DNA of 64,000 bases from Paenibacillus sp. BIC5C1. Its GTDB lineage: Bacteria; Bacillota; Bacilli; Paenibacillales; Paenibacillaceae. Below, piece by piece: positions 44,200 to 53,704 of this stretch (position 1 is the stretch's first letter; each line of letters begins with the position of its first letter). The notes beneath the pieces were generated by a model. That model saw only the letters and a list, made by a program, of their open reading frames with translations. It made no database searches and was not told where the DNA came from. The position numbers were made by a program, and so were the translations under genes. Location of the stretch: NCBI RefSeq assembly GCF_032399705.1, contig NZ_CP135922.1, forward strand, positions 3,782,001 through 3,846,000, in the 5' to 3' direction.

Positions 44200-45150
44200 C
44201 TACCAGAGGCTATTCTCGCTGGTGCGTTTGGCGATCTGGTTGACAGTAACAAGCAAAATAACGTTGACTACCGAATTGAACAATCCTACAGCTGTTGAGA
44301 AGCTGTACTGGGCGTTTACAAGGCCCGCACGGTATACATAGGTGGAAATTACATCGGAAGCCTCCATATTGAGCGAATTCTGCAGCAGCAGAATCTTCTC
44401 GAAACCAAGGCCCAGTATATTACCCATATTCAAGATCAGCATGATCGTTATGGTGGGCACGATCGTCGGCAGATTGATATGCAGCATCCGTTTAAAGCGG
44501 CTAGCTCCATCCATAATGGCCGCTTCATGCAGCTGGGGATCTACGCCTGACAGAGCCGCGAGATAAATAATAGTTCCCCACCCTGTACTCTGCCAGACGC
44601 CCGAGAAGACATACACTGTCTTAAACCAGGCCGGATCAGTCAGAAACGCCGCTGGTTGTAAGCCCAGGAACTCGATGAACCGGACAATCATTCCACTAGA
44701 GGGTGATAAAAAAGTAATGATCATCCCTGCCATAACAACTACAGAAATGAAATGTGGCGCATAGGTTACCGTCTGAACCGATTTCTTGAACGGGCCGTTG
44801 CGGACTTCATTGAAAGCCAGTGCCAGAATGATCGGAAGCGGAAAACCGATAGCAAGTTCATAGAAACTGATACTGAACGTGTTCCATAGCAGATCCCAGA
44901 AAAAATAGGAATTGAAAAACCGTTCAAAATGGTCAAAACCGACCCATTCGCTGCCCGTAATTCCTTTCGAAGGTACGAAATTCTTAAAAGCAATCTGAAT
45001 ACCGTACATCGGACCGTAATGAAAAACGAGGAAATACAATAACACGGGAAACATGAACAGATAGAGTTCCCAATTTTTCCAGATTCTTTTGCCAAGGGAT
45101 TTGTTCTTTATTGAAGGATTTACGGATACATCAGCATAACTCCCCTTCAT
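44200..45150 (-). CDS. Sugar ABC transporter permease (LplB-like), first gene of the mannoside operon
   Basis: This is a 316-residue six-span membrane protein. It has LplB-type VFHYGPMYGIQIAFKNFVPS and EAA loop DPQLHEAAIMDGASRFKRML. AGAGAGGAG precedes the ATG at 45150. The operon order permease, permease, binding protein, GH130 points to uptake of mannosides. Confidence 0.92.
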   Translation of the reverse strand: MKGSYADVSVNPSIKNKSLGKRIWKNWELYLFMFPVLLYFLVFHYGPMYGIQIAFKNFVPSKGITGSEWVGFDHFERFFNSYFFWDLLWNTFSISFYELAIGFPLPIILALAFNEVRNGPFKKSVQTVTYAPHFISVVVMAGMIITFLSPSSGMIVRFIEFLGLQPAAFLTDPAWFKTVYVFSGVWQSTGWGTIIYLAALSGVDPQLHEAAIMDGASRFKRMLHINLPTIVPTITIMLILNMGNILGLGFEKILLLQNSLNMEASDVISTYVYRAGLVNAQYSFSTAVGLFNSVVNVILLVTVNQIAKRTSENSLW

Positions 45151-45225
45151 TCTCCCACTCCTCTCTAAGTTGTTTTTCGTTACATGAAATCATGTAGCTG
45201 ATTCGCATTCTTGCTCATCCAATCT

Positions 45226-45239
45226 TGCGAACGCTTACA
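45226..45239. promoter_or_regulatory. Strong cre (CcpA) candidate
   Basis: The minus strand reads TGTAAGCGTTCGCA, one mismatch from TGWAANCGNTNWCA. It lies about 80 bp upstream of the permease start, fitting catabolite repression of the mannoside operon. Confidence 0.6.
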
Positions 45240-45379
45240 ATTCGAAGTGTAGTGAAACAAAGTTGACACCGTAAATATGTAGGTTCTGCATTGTCATGTT
45301 AAGAGAGTGTAAAACCGCGTTGCTGTGGTATTTTCCGCCCTGCCTTGAAGTGAATATTTTCAATCGAAGCATTGCTGCA

Positions 45380-45426
45380 AATATGTCACTTATGAACCTC
45401 TTATCCCACTTCATAAGTGACATATT
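45380..45426. promoter_or_regulatory. Perfect 17-bp-arm inverted repeat, candidate operator or leader hairpin
   Basis: AATATGTCACTTATGAA (45380-45396) and TTCATAAGTGACATATT (45410-45426) are exact complements with a 13-bp spacer. It sits in the divergent region between the mannoside ABC operon and GH125 gene. No T-run follows, so an operator is more likely than a terminator. Confidence 0.6.
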
Positions 45427-45543
45427 GTGTTCATTGGGAAGGTATGCAAACATTTGCTACGAATGGCAACCAAATTAAGATAGTGTCCTGCGGTAGTACA
45501 AAACGTACAATCTATAATCTTAACTTTAGAGGAGAGTTAGACT

Positions 45544-46824
45544 ATGAACATGCCAGCTTCCATAACTACGTATCTTACTGAAGCCGATGAACGGCTCGCG
45601 CATCATCCGAAATTGCAGCAACTATTCCGCAACTGCTTTCCGAATACGCTGGAGACAACAACCAAGCTGCTTGAAGACGGTACCACCTTTGTATTTACCG
45701 GGGATATCCCGGCCATGTGGCTGCGTGATTCTACGGAGCAAGTGCGCCATTATATCCCTTTTGCCAAAAATGACCCTGCGCTGCAGCGGATTCTCCGCGG
45801 CCTGATCGCCCGTCAGATGTTCTATGTCAATATTGATCCGTACACCAACGCTTTCAACGAAACGGCAAGTGACAAACATTACCGGGCTACGGATGACTGC
45901 AATCTAAACCCGTGGATGTGGGAGCGCAAATACGAGCTGGACTCCCTCTGCTTCGTTGTACAGCTGGCTTATATGTACTGGAAGGAAGCGGAACAGACTG
46001 ATATCTTTGATACTGCCTGCTTCCAGGCGCTGACCTCTATCGTAAACGTTATCGAGACGGAGCAGTACCACGGGGAGAAATCACCGTACCATTTCATCCG
46101 GGAGACGCTTCAGGATACGGAGACTTTGCACAATAACGGACGTGGCATGCCTGTCAATTACACCGGTATGAGCTGGTCGGGCTTCCGTCCGAGCGATGAC
46201 AGTTGTGAGTTTGGCTACAATATTCCATCCAATATGTTCGCTGTAGTGATTCTGGACTATATTCGCGAGATCGCAAGCGTAATTTACACGGACGAAAGAC
46301 TGGCGGCCCGGGCAGCAAAGCTGCGCAAGGAGATCGACTTCGGCATCCGGACCTACGGAATTGTAAATCATCCAAAATACGGCCGAATTTACGCCTACGA
46401 AACGGATGGATACGGTAATTATTCTCTAATGGATGATGCCGGCACACCAGGGCTGATATCTATTCCTTATATTGGTTATGTGGGTGTGGAGGATGAAATT
46501 TATCAGAATACCCGTCGCTTTGCCCTAAGCTTCGATAACCGGTTCTATTTCGAGGGTAAACATGCCAGAGGCATCGGTAGTCCGCATACCCCGGGAGGTT
46601 ATGTGTGGCATATGGCATTGTCCATGCAGGCGCTGACAGCAGATAATGATGAGGAGGTCAAAGAATTAATTGATATGCTTGTTCGGACCGATGCGGATAC
46701 CGGATATATGCACGAAGGCTTTCATCCGGATGATCCCTCCGATTTTTCGCGTGAATGGTTCGCCTGGTCCAACAGTTTGTTTGCTACACTGATTGGTAAA
46801 GCCATGGACAAAGGAATTGTCTAA
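45544..46824 (+). CDS. GH125 exo-alpha-1,6-mannosidase
   Basis: This protein has 426 residues. It is a GH125 alpha/alpha toroid with AMWLRDSTEQVRHYIPF, DDCNLNPWMWERKYELDSLC, SGFRPSDDSCEFGYNIPSNM (Asp acid candidate) and SREWFAWSNSLFA (Glu base candidate). The family removes terminal alpha-1,6-mannose from N-glycan cores by inversion. No signal peptide is present, so it trims imported manno-oligosaccharides. AGAGGAGAG precedes the ATG. It is divergent from the ABC/GH130 operon and probably co-regulated with it. Confidence 0.93.
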   Translation: MNMPASITTYLTEADERLAHHPKLQQLFRNCFPNTLETTTKLLEDGTTFVFTGDIPAMWLRDSTEQVRHYIPFAKNDPALQRILRGLIARQMFYVNIDPYTNAFNETASDKHYRATDDCNLNPWMWERKYELDSLCFVVQLAYMYWKEAEQTDIFDTACFQALTSIVNVIETEQYHGEKSPYHFIRETLQDTETLHNNGRGMPVNYTGMSWSGFRPSDDSCEFGYNIPSNMFAVVILDYIREIASVIYTDERLAARAAKLRKEIDFGIRTYGIVNHPKYGRIYAYETDGYGNYSLMDDAGTPGLISIPYIGYVGVEDEIYQNTRRFALSFDNRFYFEGKHARGIGSPHTPGGYVWHMALSMQALTADNDEEVKELIDMLVRTDADTGYMHEGFHPDDPSDFSREWFAWSNSLFATLIGKAMDKGIV

Positions 46825-46983
46825 GTCTATCTAAACCTTACACTTTTAAATGACAACATGGGAGAACCGTAACGCATTCCACCTATTGACGAACCGGCTG
46901 GTCCATCCAATTTAGAAGGAAGGCACAGCCGGATATTACCAATTTGTAAAATTAGGAAATTTCCAGGTGTTCGCTCCTCCCCT

Positions 46984-48498
46984 TTATGGATGTTCAACAC
47001 GCCAAGCGTCAAGCTGCCGTTGTATTTCTTCCCGTACCTCGTCCAGGCCCGCCTGCTTCAGTTCCTCGTTGAATTTGGGCAGTACCCTGTCCACATCCAC
47101 ACTGCCAGTCATCAGGCTCGGATAGTACTTTTCCCAAACCATTTTTATGAGGTTAATCTGAATGGACATACTGGTCAAATTTGGCGTGAATCCGAGCAAG
47201 TTCGATTTGACGTATTCAGCGTTTGCTGCTCGGAACTGATCCCACTTATCCAACGGATCGGGAAATTTTCCCCCAATCGTTTTGAGAATGAACCAGTTTC
47301 CTTGCGTATACTGTACACCTTCATAGCCAACTACTGCGACTGGATCGTCGCCGCTGTCTTCAGAAGATTTCAGCAGCACCTGTCCGTTCTTGTCCAACGT
47401 ATAATGAACACCTTCAATACCGTAATTAAACAGATTGCGGATCTCCGGGTCCGTGTTGAGCAAATTCAAAAACTTTACACTTTCAACGGGGTGCGCTGAT
47501 TTTGCGTTTATTGCCATAATTCCGCCGCGAACGGACTCCGTCGTGATCAAAGGCGGGGTCACGGGATAAGCAACAACCTTGTAGCCGCGATCCTTGCTCC
47601 AGCTATTTTCCGAAAGAGGTCCTCCTCCCGCAGCTTTCCAGAAAACCCTTTCTTCGCGTTTGAGATTTTGGCCCTCCCGCAGGGCGGCGTCCTCATTGAT
47701 GTAACCCTTGACGTAATAGCTGCGGAGTATGTCCAGCACCTGCCTTACTTCCTCGGTCTCAAATATATTGAATACTTGAGCATCTGGATCCAGAGAACGC
47801 ACCATCAGAGGTAGCGGTTTATCCAGCACATATTCGTAACCGTACATGGCGAAGAAGTTCTGGGAATCCTTGTCCAGCTCCATCAACTGATAAGAGGGTT
47901 CCTTTTCCTTGATCATTTGAAACAGCGGATCCAAAGACTCCAAGGTGTTGTACTTTGTAATGTCGATGTCATACTTTTGGACAAGCGACTCCGGATACAT
48001 CCATTGCATGCGGACCGCAAGCTCCTTATTCGTGGGCACGCCGTAGATGCCGCCGTCTTCCATCCGAACGCCCTGCCATAGGACAGGGTTGACCGCGTCG
48101 TACATATCCTTGCCGAAGCTGGATAAGTAGCTGTCCAGTCTCAGCCATGCTCCCCGCTGAACATAGCTTGAGTAATCCGTGGTAAAAGCAATGTCAAAAG
48201 GAGTTCCTGTCGAAATTAGCGTATTGATACGGTCATTATACTCCTGCCACCCAATCTTGATATATGTAATAGTGATTCCGATTTTTTGAGCTAACACTTC
48301 ATTGATTTTAGCATTTACCATTTTCAGATCCGGGTCAGGATTGCCAAGCGTATAATAAATCAGATTCACTGTGTTGATATTTTTGTCGAATTCCTCGTTC
48401 TTGCCCGATATGGATATACACCCGGACAGAGGCAGCGTCAACATGGCTAGAATCAGGATAGCCTTGATAAATATGTTCCAGATAGATGAATGTATCAT
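46984..48498 (-). CDS. Second solute-binding lipoprotein, paired with the two-component system
   Basis: This protein has 504 residues. Its lipobox is LPLSGC, followed by a solute-binding fold (NTLISTGTPFDIAFTTDYS, HPVESVKFLNLLNTDPEIRN, GIEGVHYTL). It is homologous to the 51174 binding protein over its whole length but clearly diverged. It starts 8 bp after the response-regulator stop, with AAGGAG overlapping that stop, so it belongs to the kinase/regulator transcript, not the importer part. It may present the ligand to the kinase rather than to the permeases (inference). Confidence 0.88.
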   Translation of the reverse strand: MIHSSIWNIFIKAILILAMLTLPLSGCISISGKNEEFDKNINTVNLIYYTLGNPDPDLKMVNAKINEVLAQKIGITITYIKIGWQEYNDRINTLISTGTPFDIAFTTDYSSYVQRGAWLRLDSYLSSFGKDMYDAVNPVLWQGVRMEDGGIYGVPTNKELAVRMQWMYPESLVQKYDIDITKYNTLESLDPLFQMIKEKEPSYQLMELDKDSQNFFAMYGYEYVLDKPLPLMVRSLDPDAQVFNIFETEEVRQVLDILRSYYVKGYINEDAALREGQNLKREERVFWKAAGGGPLSENSWSKDRGYKVVAYPVTPPLITTESVRGGIMAINAKSAHPVESVKFLNLLNTDPEIRNLFNYGIEGVHYTLDKNGQVLLKSSEDSGDDPVAVVGYEGVQYTQGNWFILKTIGGKFPDPLDKWDQFRAANAEYVKSNLLGFTPNLTSMSIQINLIKMVWEKYYPSLMTGSVDVDRVLPKFNEELKQAGLDEVREEIQRQLDAWRVEHP

Positions 48499-48505
48499 TT
48501 CTGGT

Positions 48506-49267
48506 CTACTCCTTTCTCCGCAGAGCGGAAGGCGATTTGCTGAAGTAGGCTTGGAAATGCGTGTAAAAGTAGTTTAGATTGGCGTAACCGACGGAGAGTG
48601 CAATCGTCGATATCTTCTCATTTGTAGCCTGAATACGATCTCGTGCACATAACATCCGGTATACCATCAGATACTCCGAAAATTTCATCTTGGTTTCTTT
48701 CAGAAACAACTGTCCAAGATAGGTTCCGTTCATCCGAAAACGGCTGGCCAACACTTTAAGATTGATATTTTGGTCGTATTCAGCCTTAACCATCAGCAAA
48801 ATGCGATTGGTTAGCTTGGATAAGCTGTCGTAGCGCACTTCCAATACGGGGTCAATGTCACGACAGTTCAGATTTCTTCCCTCCAGCGTACCGTTCAAAT
48901 TTTCAACAATAACTCGTTCAATCAGAGTTTGAAGCTTTGCTCGCTCAACGGGCTTGAGTAGATAATCCTTAACCCCACAATGAATAGCCTCCAGGGCGTA
49001 CTCGAACTCACCGTAACCGCTCATCATAATATAGGTAGTCGGGAGCCCTAACTCATTAAGCTTGTGAATGGCGTTATAGCCGCGCTCCTTGCCAATGCAA
49101 ACGTCAAAGATTGCGAGGTCTGGCAAAAACTCCACGGCCTTTGTTAGCGCATCCCCATAGGTTTCGCTGGTCTCAATCTGTCTGAAGCCGAGCATTTCCC
49201 AGTCCAGCGTTCGCTTGATTCCCTCCAGGATTAGTGGCTCGTCATCAACGATCAGAAGTTTGTACAT
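48506..49267 (-). CDS. AraC-type response regulator, short form
   Basis: This protein has 253 residues. The REC domain is at ~1-120 (LIVDDEPLILEGIKR, phospho-Asp in DLAIFDVCIG, Lys in DYLLKPVERAKL), directly followed by an AraC HTH pair at ~155-250 (INLKVLASRFRMNGTYLGQL, NLNYFYTHFQAYFSKSPSAL). It lacks the long linker domain of the 15438 regulator, whose length is 540. It is the partner of the 49271 kinase; the genes are 3 bp apart. Confidence 0.92.
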   Translation of the reverse strand: MYKLLIVDDEPLILEGIKRTLDWEMLGFRQIETSETYGDALTKAVEFLPDLAIFDVCIGKERGYNAIHKLNELGLPTTYIMMSGYGEFEYALEAIHCGVKDYLLKPVERAKLQTLIERVIVENLNGTLEGRNLNCRDIDPVLEVRYDSLSKLTNRILLMVKAEYDQNINLKVLASRFRMNGTYLGQLFLKETKMKFSEYLMVYRMLCARDRIQATNEKISTIALSVGYANLNYFYTHFQAYFSKSPSALRRKE

Positions 49268-49270
49268 ACA

Positions 49271-50998
49271 TTACGCCTCCTTCGCTATGGTTAAGGTAAC
49301 TTTGACACCTGCTTCCACATTATTATCAATTTGCATGGTAAAGCCTTTTCCATAGAAGAAATGAAGCCGTGTATACACGTTGCGCAGGCCAATGCTCTCC
49401 GATGCCGATTCCCCCACAGAAGACAGATTGCGGCGGATATCAGCCAATCGATCTTCCGAGATCGAGTTCCCGTTGTCGACAATCTCCAATACATACGAGT
49501 GGGCATTTTCCAAGCCATTTACAACAAGCAGATTAAATTCGTGGTCCGAATGGAAGCCGTGAACGAAAAAATTCTCGGCGAGCGGCTGCATCCAGAATTT
49601 AACTGTAGGTTGAGACAGCAGTCCCTGGTCTACATTGATCTGATAATAGAATTTGTCTGGATATTTAAACTCCATGATCTTTAAGTACTTTTCAAGCAAA
49701 GCCAACTCACTGGCCAACAGAATAATATCCTCGTTCTTCACGATTTCACGATATAACGAGCCTAGGGTAGCTACCGCTTCAGCCGTATCAACCGCGCGGC
49801 CTGCCAGCGCAAACGATCGGATAATTTCAAGTGTATTGTACAAAAAATGAGGGTTGATTTGATTTTGAAGCGCTTTCATTTCTGTTTCCTTCTGTTTCAG
49901 TTTTAGCAAATATTCGGTTCGAATATGTTGGTTAAGCTGATGCGTCATATCGTCGAGTTCCCTCGCGATCATTCCGTACTCATTCTTTCGATAACGGGTC
50001 GGACTGATTGGCGTAAAATTGGCGGATTTTACACGTTGGATGGAATAAATGATTCGTTGCAGAAAACCTGCGTCTTCACGAAGATTGTATCCGATTAACA
50101 GGAGAAAACTGACCATAGCTGTCAAGAAGATCAAGAACACCATAATCAGCATGCCGGCTTTTTGCCGGAAAAGCACTGCCATGTCTACAACACTGATGAA
50201 TTGGTAGTCGTAAGCATTGGACGAATGGGTCACATAAAACACGCGGTCCAGCTTGCCTAACTGCATAAAGCCCTTGCTACGTTCGTGCGACGCAGCCTGT
50301 CTGAATAATTCCTGGTTGGCTCTGCCTCCTGCGTCCATGAGATAGACATCCCCAGCCGTGCTGACGACTCCGTTTTCAATCCACCGATTTTTCTGCACGC
50401 CTTTGAATAATACATCGCTACTGACCAGAAAACGAAATTCACCGAGCTGACGTGAGATTTGATTTTCGTCCAGCAGCTGCTTGCGGATGACGAATCCTCT
50501 TTGGATTGTCTCTCGAAATATCTCATCCGTGTTAGGTAGATTAAACAAAAAGCTCATCGCACCGTTACTGGCAAAACGCACTACGTTGCCTCGTTCCTCA
50601 GTATGTAGGCTCACCTGGATGATATCTTCCTGCCCGCTGCCGAGAAAAGCTTTCACGTCTTCTGGAAACGAAGCGAGAGGCTGATCATAGCGGCTGTTCT
50701 GGAGTCTTCCCGTCAGATAGCCCTCCGCACTGTTGGCGAGAAAAAAACGAACGTCTGCCACCAGACCGTTATTAGAGTAAACTCGCTGTAAATAGGCTTC
50801 AATCCGATCAGCATCGTTTTGAAGAATGCTCTCAACCCGGGAGAATGCATCTGCCGCTTGATTCTGAGCATTCTCTAACCACTGCTGCAGCAAAACAAGT
50901 GTGGTCAATACGCTTAAAATCAGACCCATGAATAACGTGAAAATCGCGTAAGCAATAAATTTGCGGCGGTAGATTTGGATTTGAAAGAAGGAAAACAT
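49271..50998 (-). CDS. Sensor histidine kinase, YesM/LytS type
   Basis: This protein has 575 residues. Membrane span 1 at ~14-36 is followed by an extracellular sensor (~37-280), a second span (~282-305, AGMLIMVFLIFLTAMVSFLL), and a HAMP-like linker. The His_kinase domain has His in INPHFLYNTLEIIRSF. The HATPase has N-box MQPLAENFFVHGF, DNGNSISEDR and IGLRNVYTRL. AAGGAG precedes the ATG. It pairs with the short AraC regulator. Confidence 0.92.
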   Translation of the reverse strand: MFSFFQIQIYRRKFIAYAIFTLFMGLILSVLTTLVLLQQWLENAQNQAADAFSRVESILQNDADRIEAYLQRVYSNNGLVADVRFFLANSAEGYLTGRLQNSRYDQPLASFPEDVKAFLGSGQEDIIQVSLHTEERGNVVRFASNGAMSFLFNLPNTDEIFRETIQRGFVIRKQLLDENQISRQLGEFRFLVSSDVLFKGVQKNRWIENGVVSTAGDVYLMDAGGRANQELFRQAASHERSKGFMQLGKLDRVFYVTHSSNAYDYQFISVVDMAVLFRQKAGMLIMVFLIFLTAMVSFLLLIGYNLREDAGFLQRIIYSIQRVKSANFTPISPTRYRKNEYGMIARELDDMTHQLNQHIRTEYLLKLKQKETEMKALQNQINPHFLYNTLEIIRSFALAGRAVDTAEAVATLGSLYREIVKNEDIILLASELALLEKYLKIMEFKYPDKFYYQINVDQGLLSQPTVKFWMQPLAENFFVHGFHSDHEFNLLVVNGLENAHSYVLEIVDNGNSISEDRLADIRRNLSSVGESASESIGLRNVYTRLHFFYGKGFTMQIDNNVEAGVKVTLTIAKEA

Positions 50999-51118
50999 GC
51001 AGCTCTCCTTAGCAGTTGGATTATTATTGAGACTTATAGTTTTACCATATAGCTATTTGTCAGACAAATCAATCCGTTATAATCTCAAATTAAAAGCAAA
51101 TGTCACCAGTAAGATTGG

Positions 51119-51156
51119 AAAACCCGAACGGCCACAACGGCTCCGTTCGGGTTATT
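51119..51156 (-). terminator. Terminator/attenuator between binding-protein and kinase genes
   Basis: AACCCGAACGG (51121-51131) and CCGTTCGGGTT (51143-51153) form a strong GC-rich stem. On the minus strand it is followed by TTTCC. It lies about 20 bp past the binding-protein stop and likely limits readthrough into the kinase gene. Confidence 0.8.
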
Positions 51157-51173
51157 GTCACAAGTCTCAAGGA

Positions 51174-52676
51174 TTATTTGAAATATGCGTTGATCTGTTC
51201 TTGTGCGGCTTCCATAATCTTATCCAAGCCAGCTTTCTTTAACTCTTCTATAATTTGTGGTATCTTCTGCTCCGGATCGGATGCACCAGTGATCAGCTCA
51301 TAATTGTATTTGTTCCATACAGCCTTCACGTTGGCTACTTCAGTGCCGAGTTCGCTAATATCCAGTGCAAAGCCAAGGATCGAAGATGAAGTGGCTGCTT
51401 CATTCAGTTTGCGAACCTGGTCCCACTGATCTTCAGGTGCACCTTTCGTGACAGCCATGTTGAAAAACGTTCCTTGCGTATAGGCCGCCAGTGGCCATGA
51501 ATCGGTTTTCCGTTCAACTGTATTGTCGTTTACATAATCGAAATCGACACCCTCTTCGCCATAGGCAAGCATATTGCGCAGCTTGGAGTCGGTGTTTACC
51601 AGTTCCAGATATTTAAGCGCTTCTTCCTTGTACTTGGAGTTGGCGGAGATTGCGTTCATGGATCCCTGAATTGTGCTGGTTGTATAGATCGGACCCAGAA
51701 TTTGAACCATGTCGTATTTATCAATACCCGCGGAGATCTGCCAGTTCACTTCTGCACCAGGGAACGCCTGCGCACTGAAGAACGGGCGATAAGGGTCGGC
51801 CTCGATCTTGGTCGGCGCATCCGGATTGATAATGCCGTCCTTGTACCATTGATGCATAAGCTTCAGCTTTTCCTGTATATCCGGTTGTTCCAGAACAGAA
51901 ACGACTGTGCGGGATTCATCTTCGGCCTTGACGCCGATTGGCTGAAAGCCGAGAGTCATATCGTCATAGTCATTAAAGAAACCGTTAATGCCCTCTCCCT
52001 GGGTCACGGACAGTGGATAGAACCCTTTGCCTTCACCAGCCTTGATATCACGGAATGGCTTGTCCAGATCCTGTAGTGTCTTCATGCTGCCGAGGTCGAT
52101 ATTGTACTTTTGCACGAGCGCATCGTCAAACACCCAGTACTGGGTTAAAGAAGAATCCTTATACGTAGGAACAGCGTAAATCTTGCCACCGACTTTCGTT
52201 CCATCCCACACCAATTCTGGGATATAACTGTGCAAGTCCGGTACCGTGCTTGGTACAAGGTCGGTAATATCCGTGAATGCGCCCATATTGACCTGTTGAC
52301 TGTATTTTCCGTTATTCGTAAACATAATGTCGAAAGCTTCACCGGAGTTTACAATCGTATTGATCTTGGTGTCCCAATCACCCCAACTGGCAACGCGGAG
52401 ATCGATTTTCACACCAATCTTTTCTGCCGTATATTCGTTTATCTTCTCAATTGCTTTATCAAAATTGGCTGGCACTTGTCCGCCGATCGTCCACCACACC
52501 AGCGTAGGCACCTCGCCGGAACCTTCGCCTGCATTCGATCCTGAGTTTTCCGCTGGCGTGTTGTTTGACGCGTTATTGTTGTCTGAACCGGAACAGCCTG
52601 TTAAACCAAAGATAGCCAGCGTTACCACTCCAATCAAAAGCGGAGCTTTCATCCATGCTTTAAACCTTGTCCTCAT
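51174..52676 (-). CDS. Extracellular sugar-binding lipoprotein
   Basis: This protein has 500 residues. Its lipobox is LTGCSG, followed by an Asn/Ser/Gly linker and a solute-binding fold (NTIVNSGEAFDIMFTNNGK, AISANSKYKEEALKYLELVN) with a C-terminal DUF3502-like part (GFALDISELGTEVANVKAVW). AAAGGGAGGG precedes the ATG. It serves the two permeases encoded just upstream (52760 and 53705). The substrate is unknown, and no glycosidase is adjacent. Confidence 0.92.
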   Translation of the reverse strand: MRTRFKAWMKAPLLIGVVTLAIFGLTGCSGSDNNNASNNTPAENSGSNAGEGSGEVPTLVWWTIGGQVPANFDKAIEKINEYTAEKIGVKIDLRVASWGDWDTKINTIVNSGEAFDIMFTNNGKYSQQVNMGAFTDITDLVPSTVPDLHSYIPELVWDGTKVGGKIYAVPTYKDSSLTQYWVFDDALVQKYNIDLGSMKTLQDLDKPFRDIKAGEGKGFYPLSVTQGEGINGFFNDYDDMTLGFQPIGVKAEDESRTVVSVLEQPDIQEKLKLMHQWYKDGIINPDAPTKIEADPYRPFFSAQAFPGAEVNWQISAGIDKYDMVQILGPIYTTSTIQGSMNAISANSKYKEEALKYLELVNTDSKLRNMLAYGEEGVDFDYVNDNTVERKTDSWPLAAYTQGTFFNMAVTKGAPEDQWDQVRKLNEAATSSSILGFALDISELGTEVANVKAVWNKYNYELITGASDPEQKIPQIIEELKKAGLDKIMEAAQEQINAYFK

Positions 52677-52759
52677 TCCTCTATTCCCTCCCTTTAGTTA
52701 ACACGCACCGATCCTGCGCAAAATTATGATAAACCTGAAATTTCCAGATTTATTTCGAT

Positions 52760-53689
52760 TTATCCCTTAACTGCACCCACGGTCAAACCGGAGATAAAGT
52801 ATTTCTGGAAAAAGGGGTACGCTAGAGCAACCGGCAGTACGATAATGATCGCAACAGCCATACGTGCCGATTCTTTGGGCATGGTGGCGACAAGTTCAGC
52901 GTAGCTTATGCCCATCGTCGAGGCGTTTTTAGCCAGCGCGTCAACGTTACTCATCAGGCTGTTCAGTAGTGCCTGCAGCGAATACAAGCTTTGGTCGTCA
53001 ATATACAACATCGATTGAAACCAGTCATTCCAGTACGAGAAGCAGAGAAACAGACCAATCGTCGCTAGAACAGGTAGTGAGATCGGGAGCACGATCGTGA
53101 AGAAGACGCGGAATTGACCTGCTCCGTCGATTTCTGCCGATTCGATCAGCCCGTCCGGAATGGTCGTCTTGAAAAAGGTTTTGCAGATGATGACATTAAA
53201 GGAGGACACGGCTAAGGGTAAAATCAGCGCCCAGATTGTGTTGCTTAATCCCAACATCGTCGAATTGATATAATAGCTGGAGACAAGACCGCCGTTAAAA
53301 ACCATCGGGATGAATACAATCCATGTCAGCAGTCCTTTTAGTTTGAATTGTGGACGGGACAATGCATACCCCATCGAAGTGGTGAGCAGTACGCCGATAA
53401 GCGTTCCTACTACCGTAACGAACACGGAGACTCCGAGTGCACGTATAATCATCGAGCCCTGCTTAACGATATAGTTGTAGGACTCAGCCGAGAATGCCGA
53501 CGGCAGGAGTTGGTAACCGGTCTCTCGAATGGAAGCCTCGCTAGACAGTGAAATGGATAGCACTACGACGATAGGGACTACGCATAACAAAGCTAAAATG
53601 ATAAAGATGAGGTGAAAAAAAATGTTCGTTCCTTTGCCGACTCGGTTAAACTTTTCAAGACCGGAGTCGTAGCTTGATTGTGTTGACAT
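52760..53689 (-). CDS. Sugar ABC transporter permease (LplC-like)
   Basis: This is a 309-residue six-span membrane protein. The EAA loop is DGLIESAEIDGAGQFRVFFT, and the ending ISGLTVGAVKG is typical. AGGAGGCAGG precedes the ATG. It is separated from the other permease gene by 15 bp. Confidence 0.93.
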   Translation of the reverse strand: MSTQSSYDSGLEKFNRVGKGTNIFFHLIFIILALLCVVPIVVVLSISLSSEASIRETGYQLLPSAFSAESYNYIVKQGSMIIRALGVSVFVTVVGTLIGVLLTTSMGYALSRPQFKLKGLLTWIVFIPMVFNGGLVSSYYINSTMLGLSNTIWALILPLAVSSFNVIICKTFFKTTIPDGLIESAEIDGAGQFRVFFTIVLPISLPVLATIGLFLCFSYWNDWFQSMLYIDDQSLYSLQALLNSLMSNVDALAKNASTMGISYAELVATMPKESARMAVAIIIVLPVALAYPFFQKYFISGLTVGAVKG

Positions 53690-53704
53690 CTTCCTGCCTC
53701 CTCT

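Larger units (their letters stand above)
45151..45543. other. Divergent regulatory region of the mannoside locus
   Basis: This 393-bp region has no gene. From left to right it holds a palindrome TACATG-AAAT-CATGTA (45181-45196), a cre-like site (45226-45239), a perfect 17-bp-arm inverted repeat (45380-45426), a short palindrome GCAAACATTTGC (~45447), and a TATAAT box (~45512) for the GH125 gene with no good -35. Confidence 0.6.
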
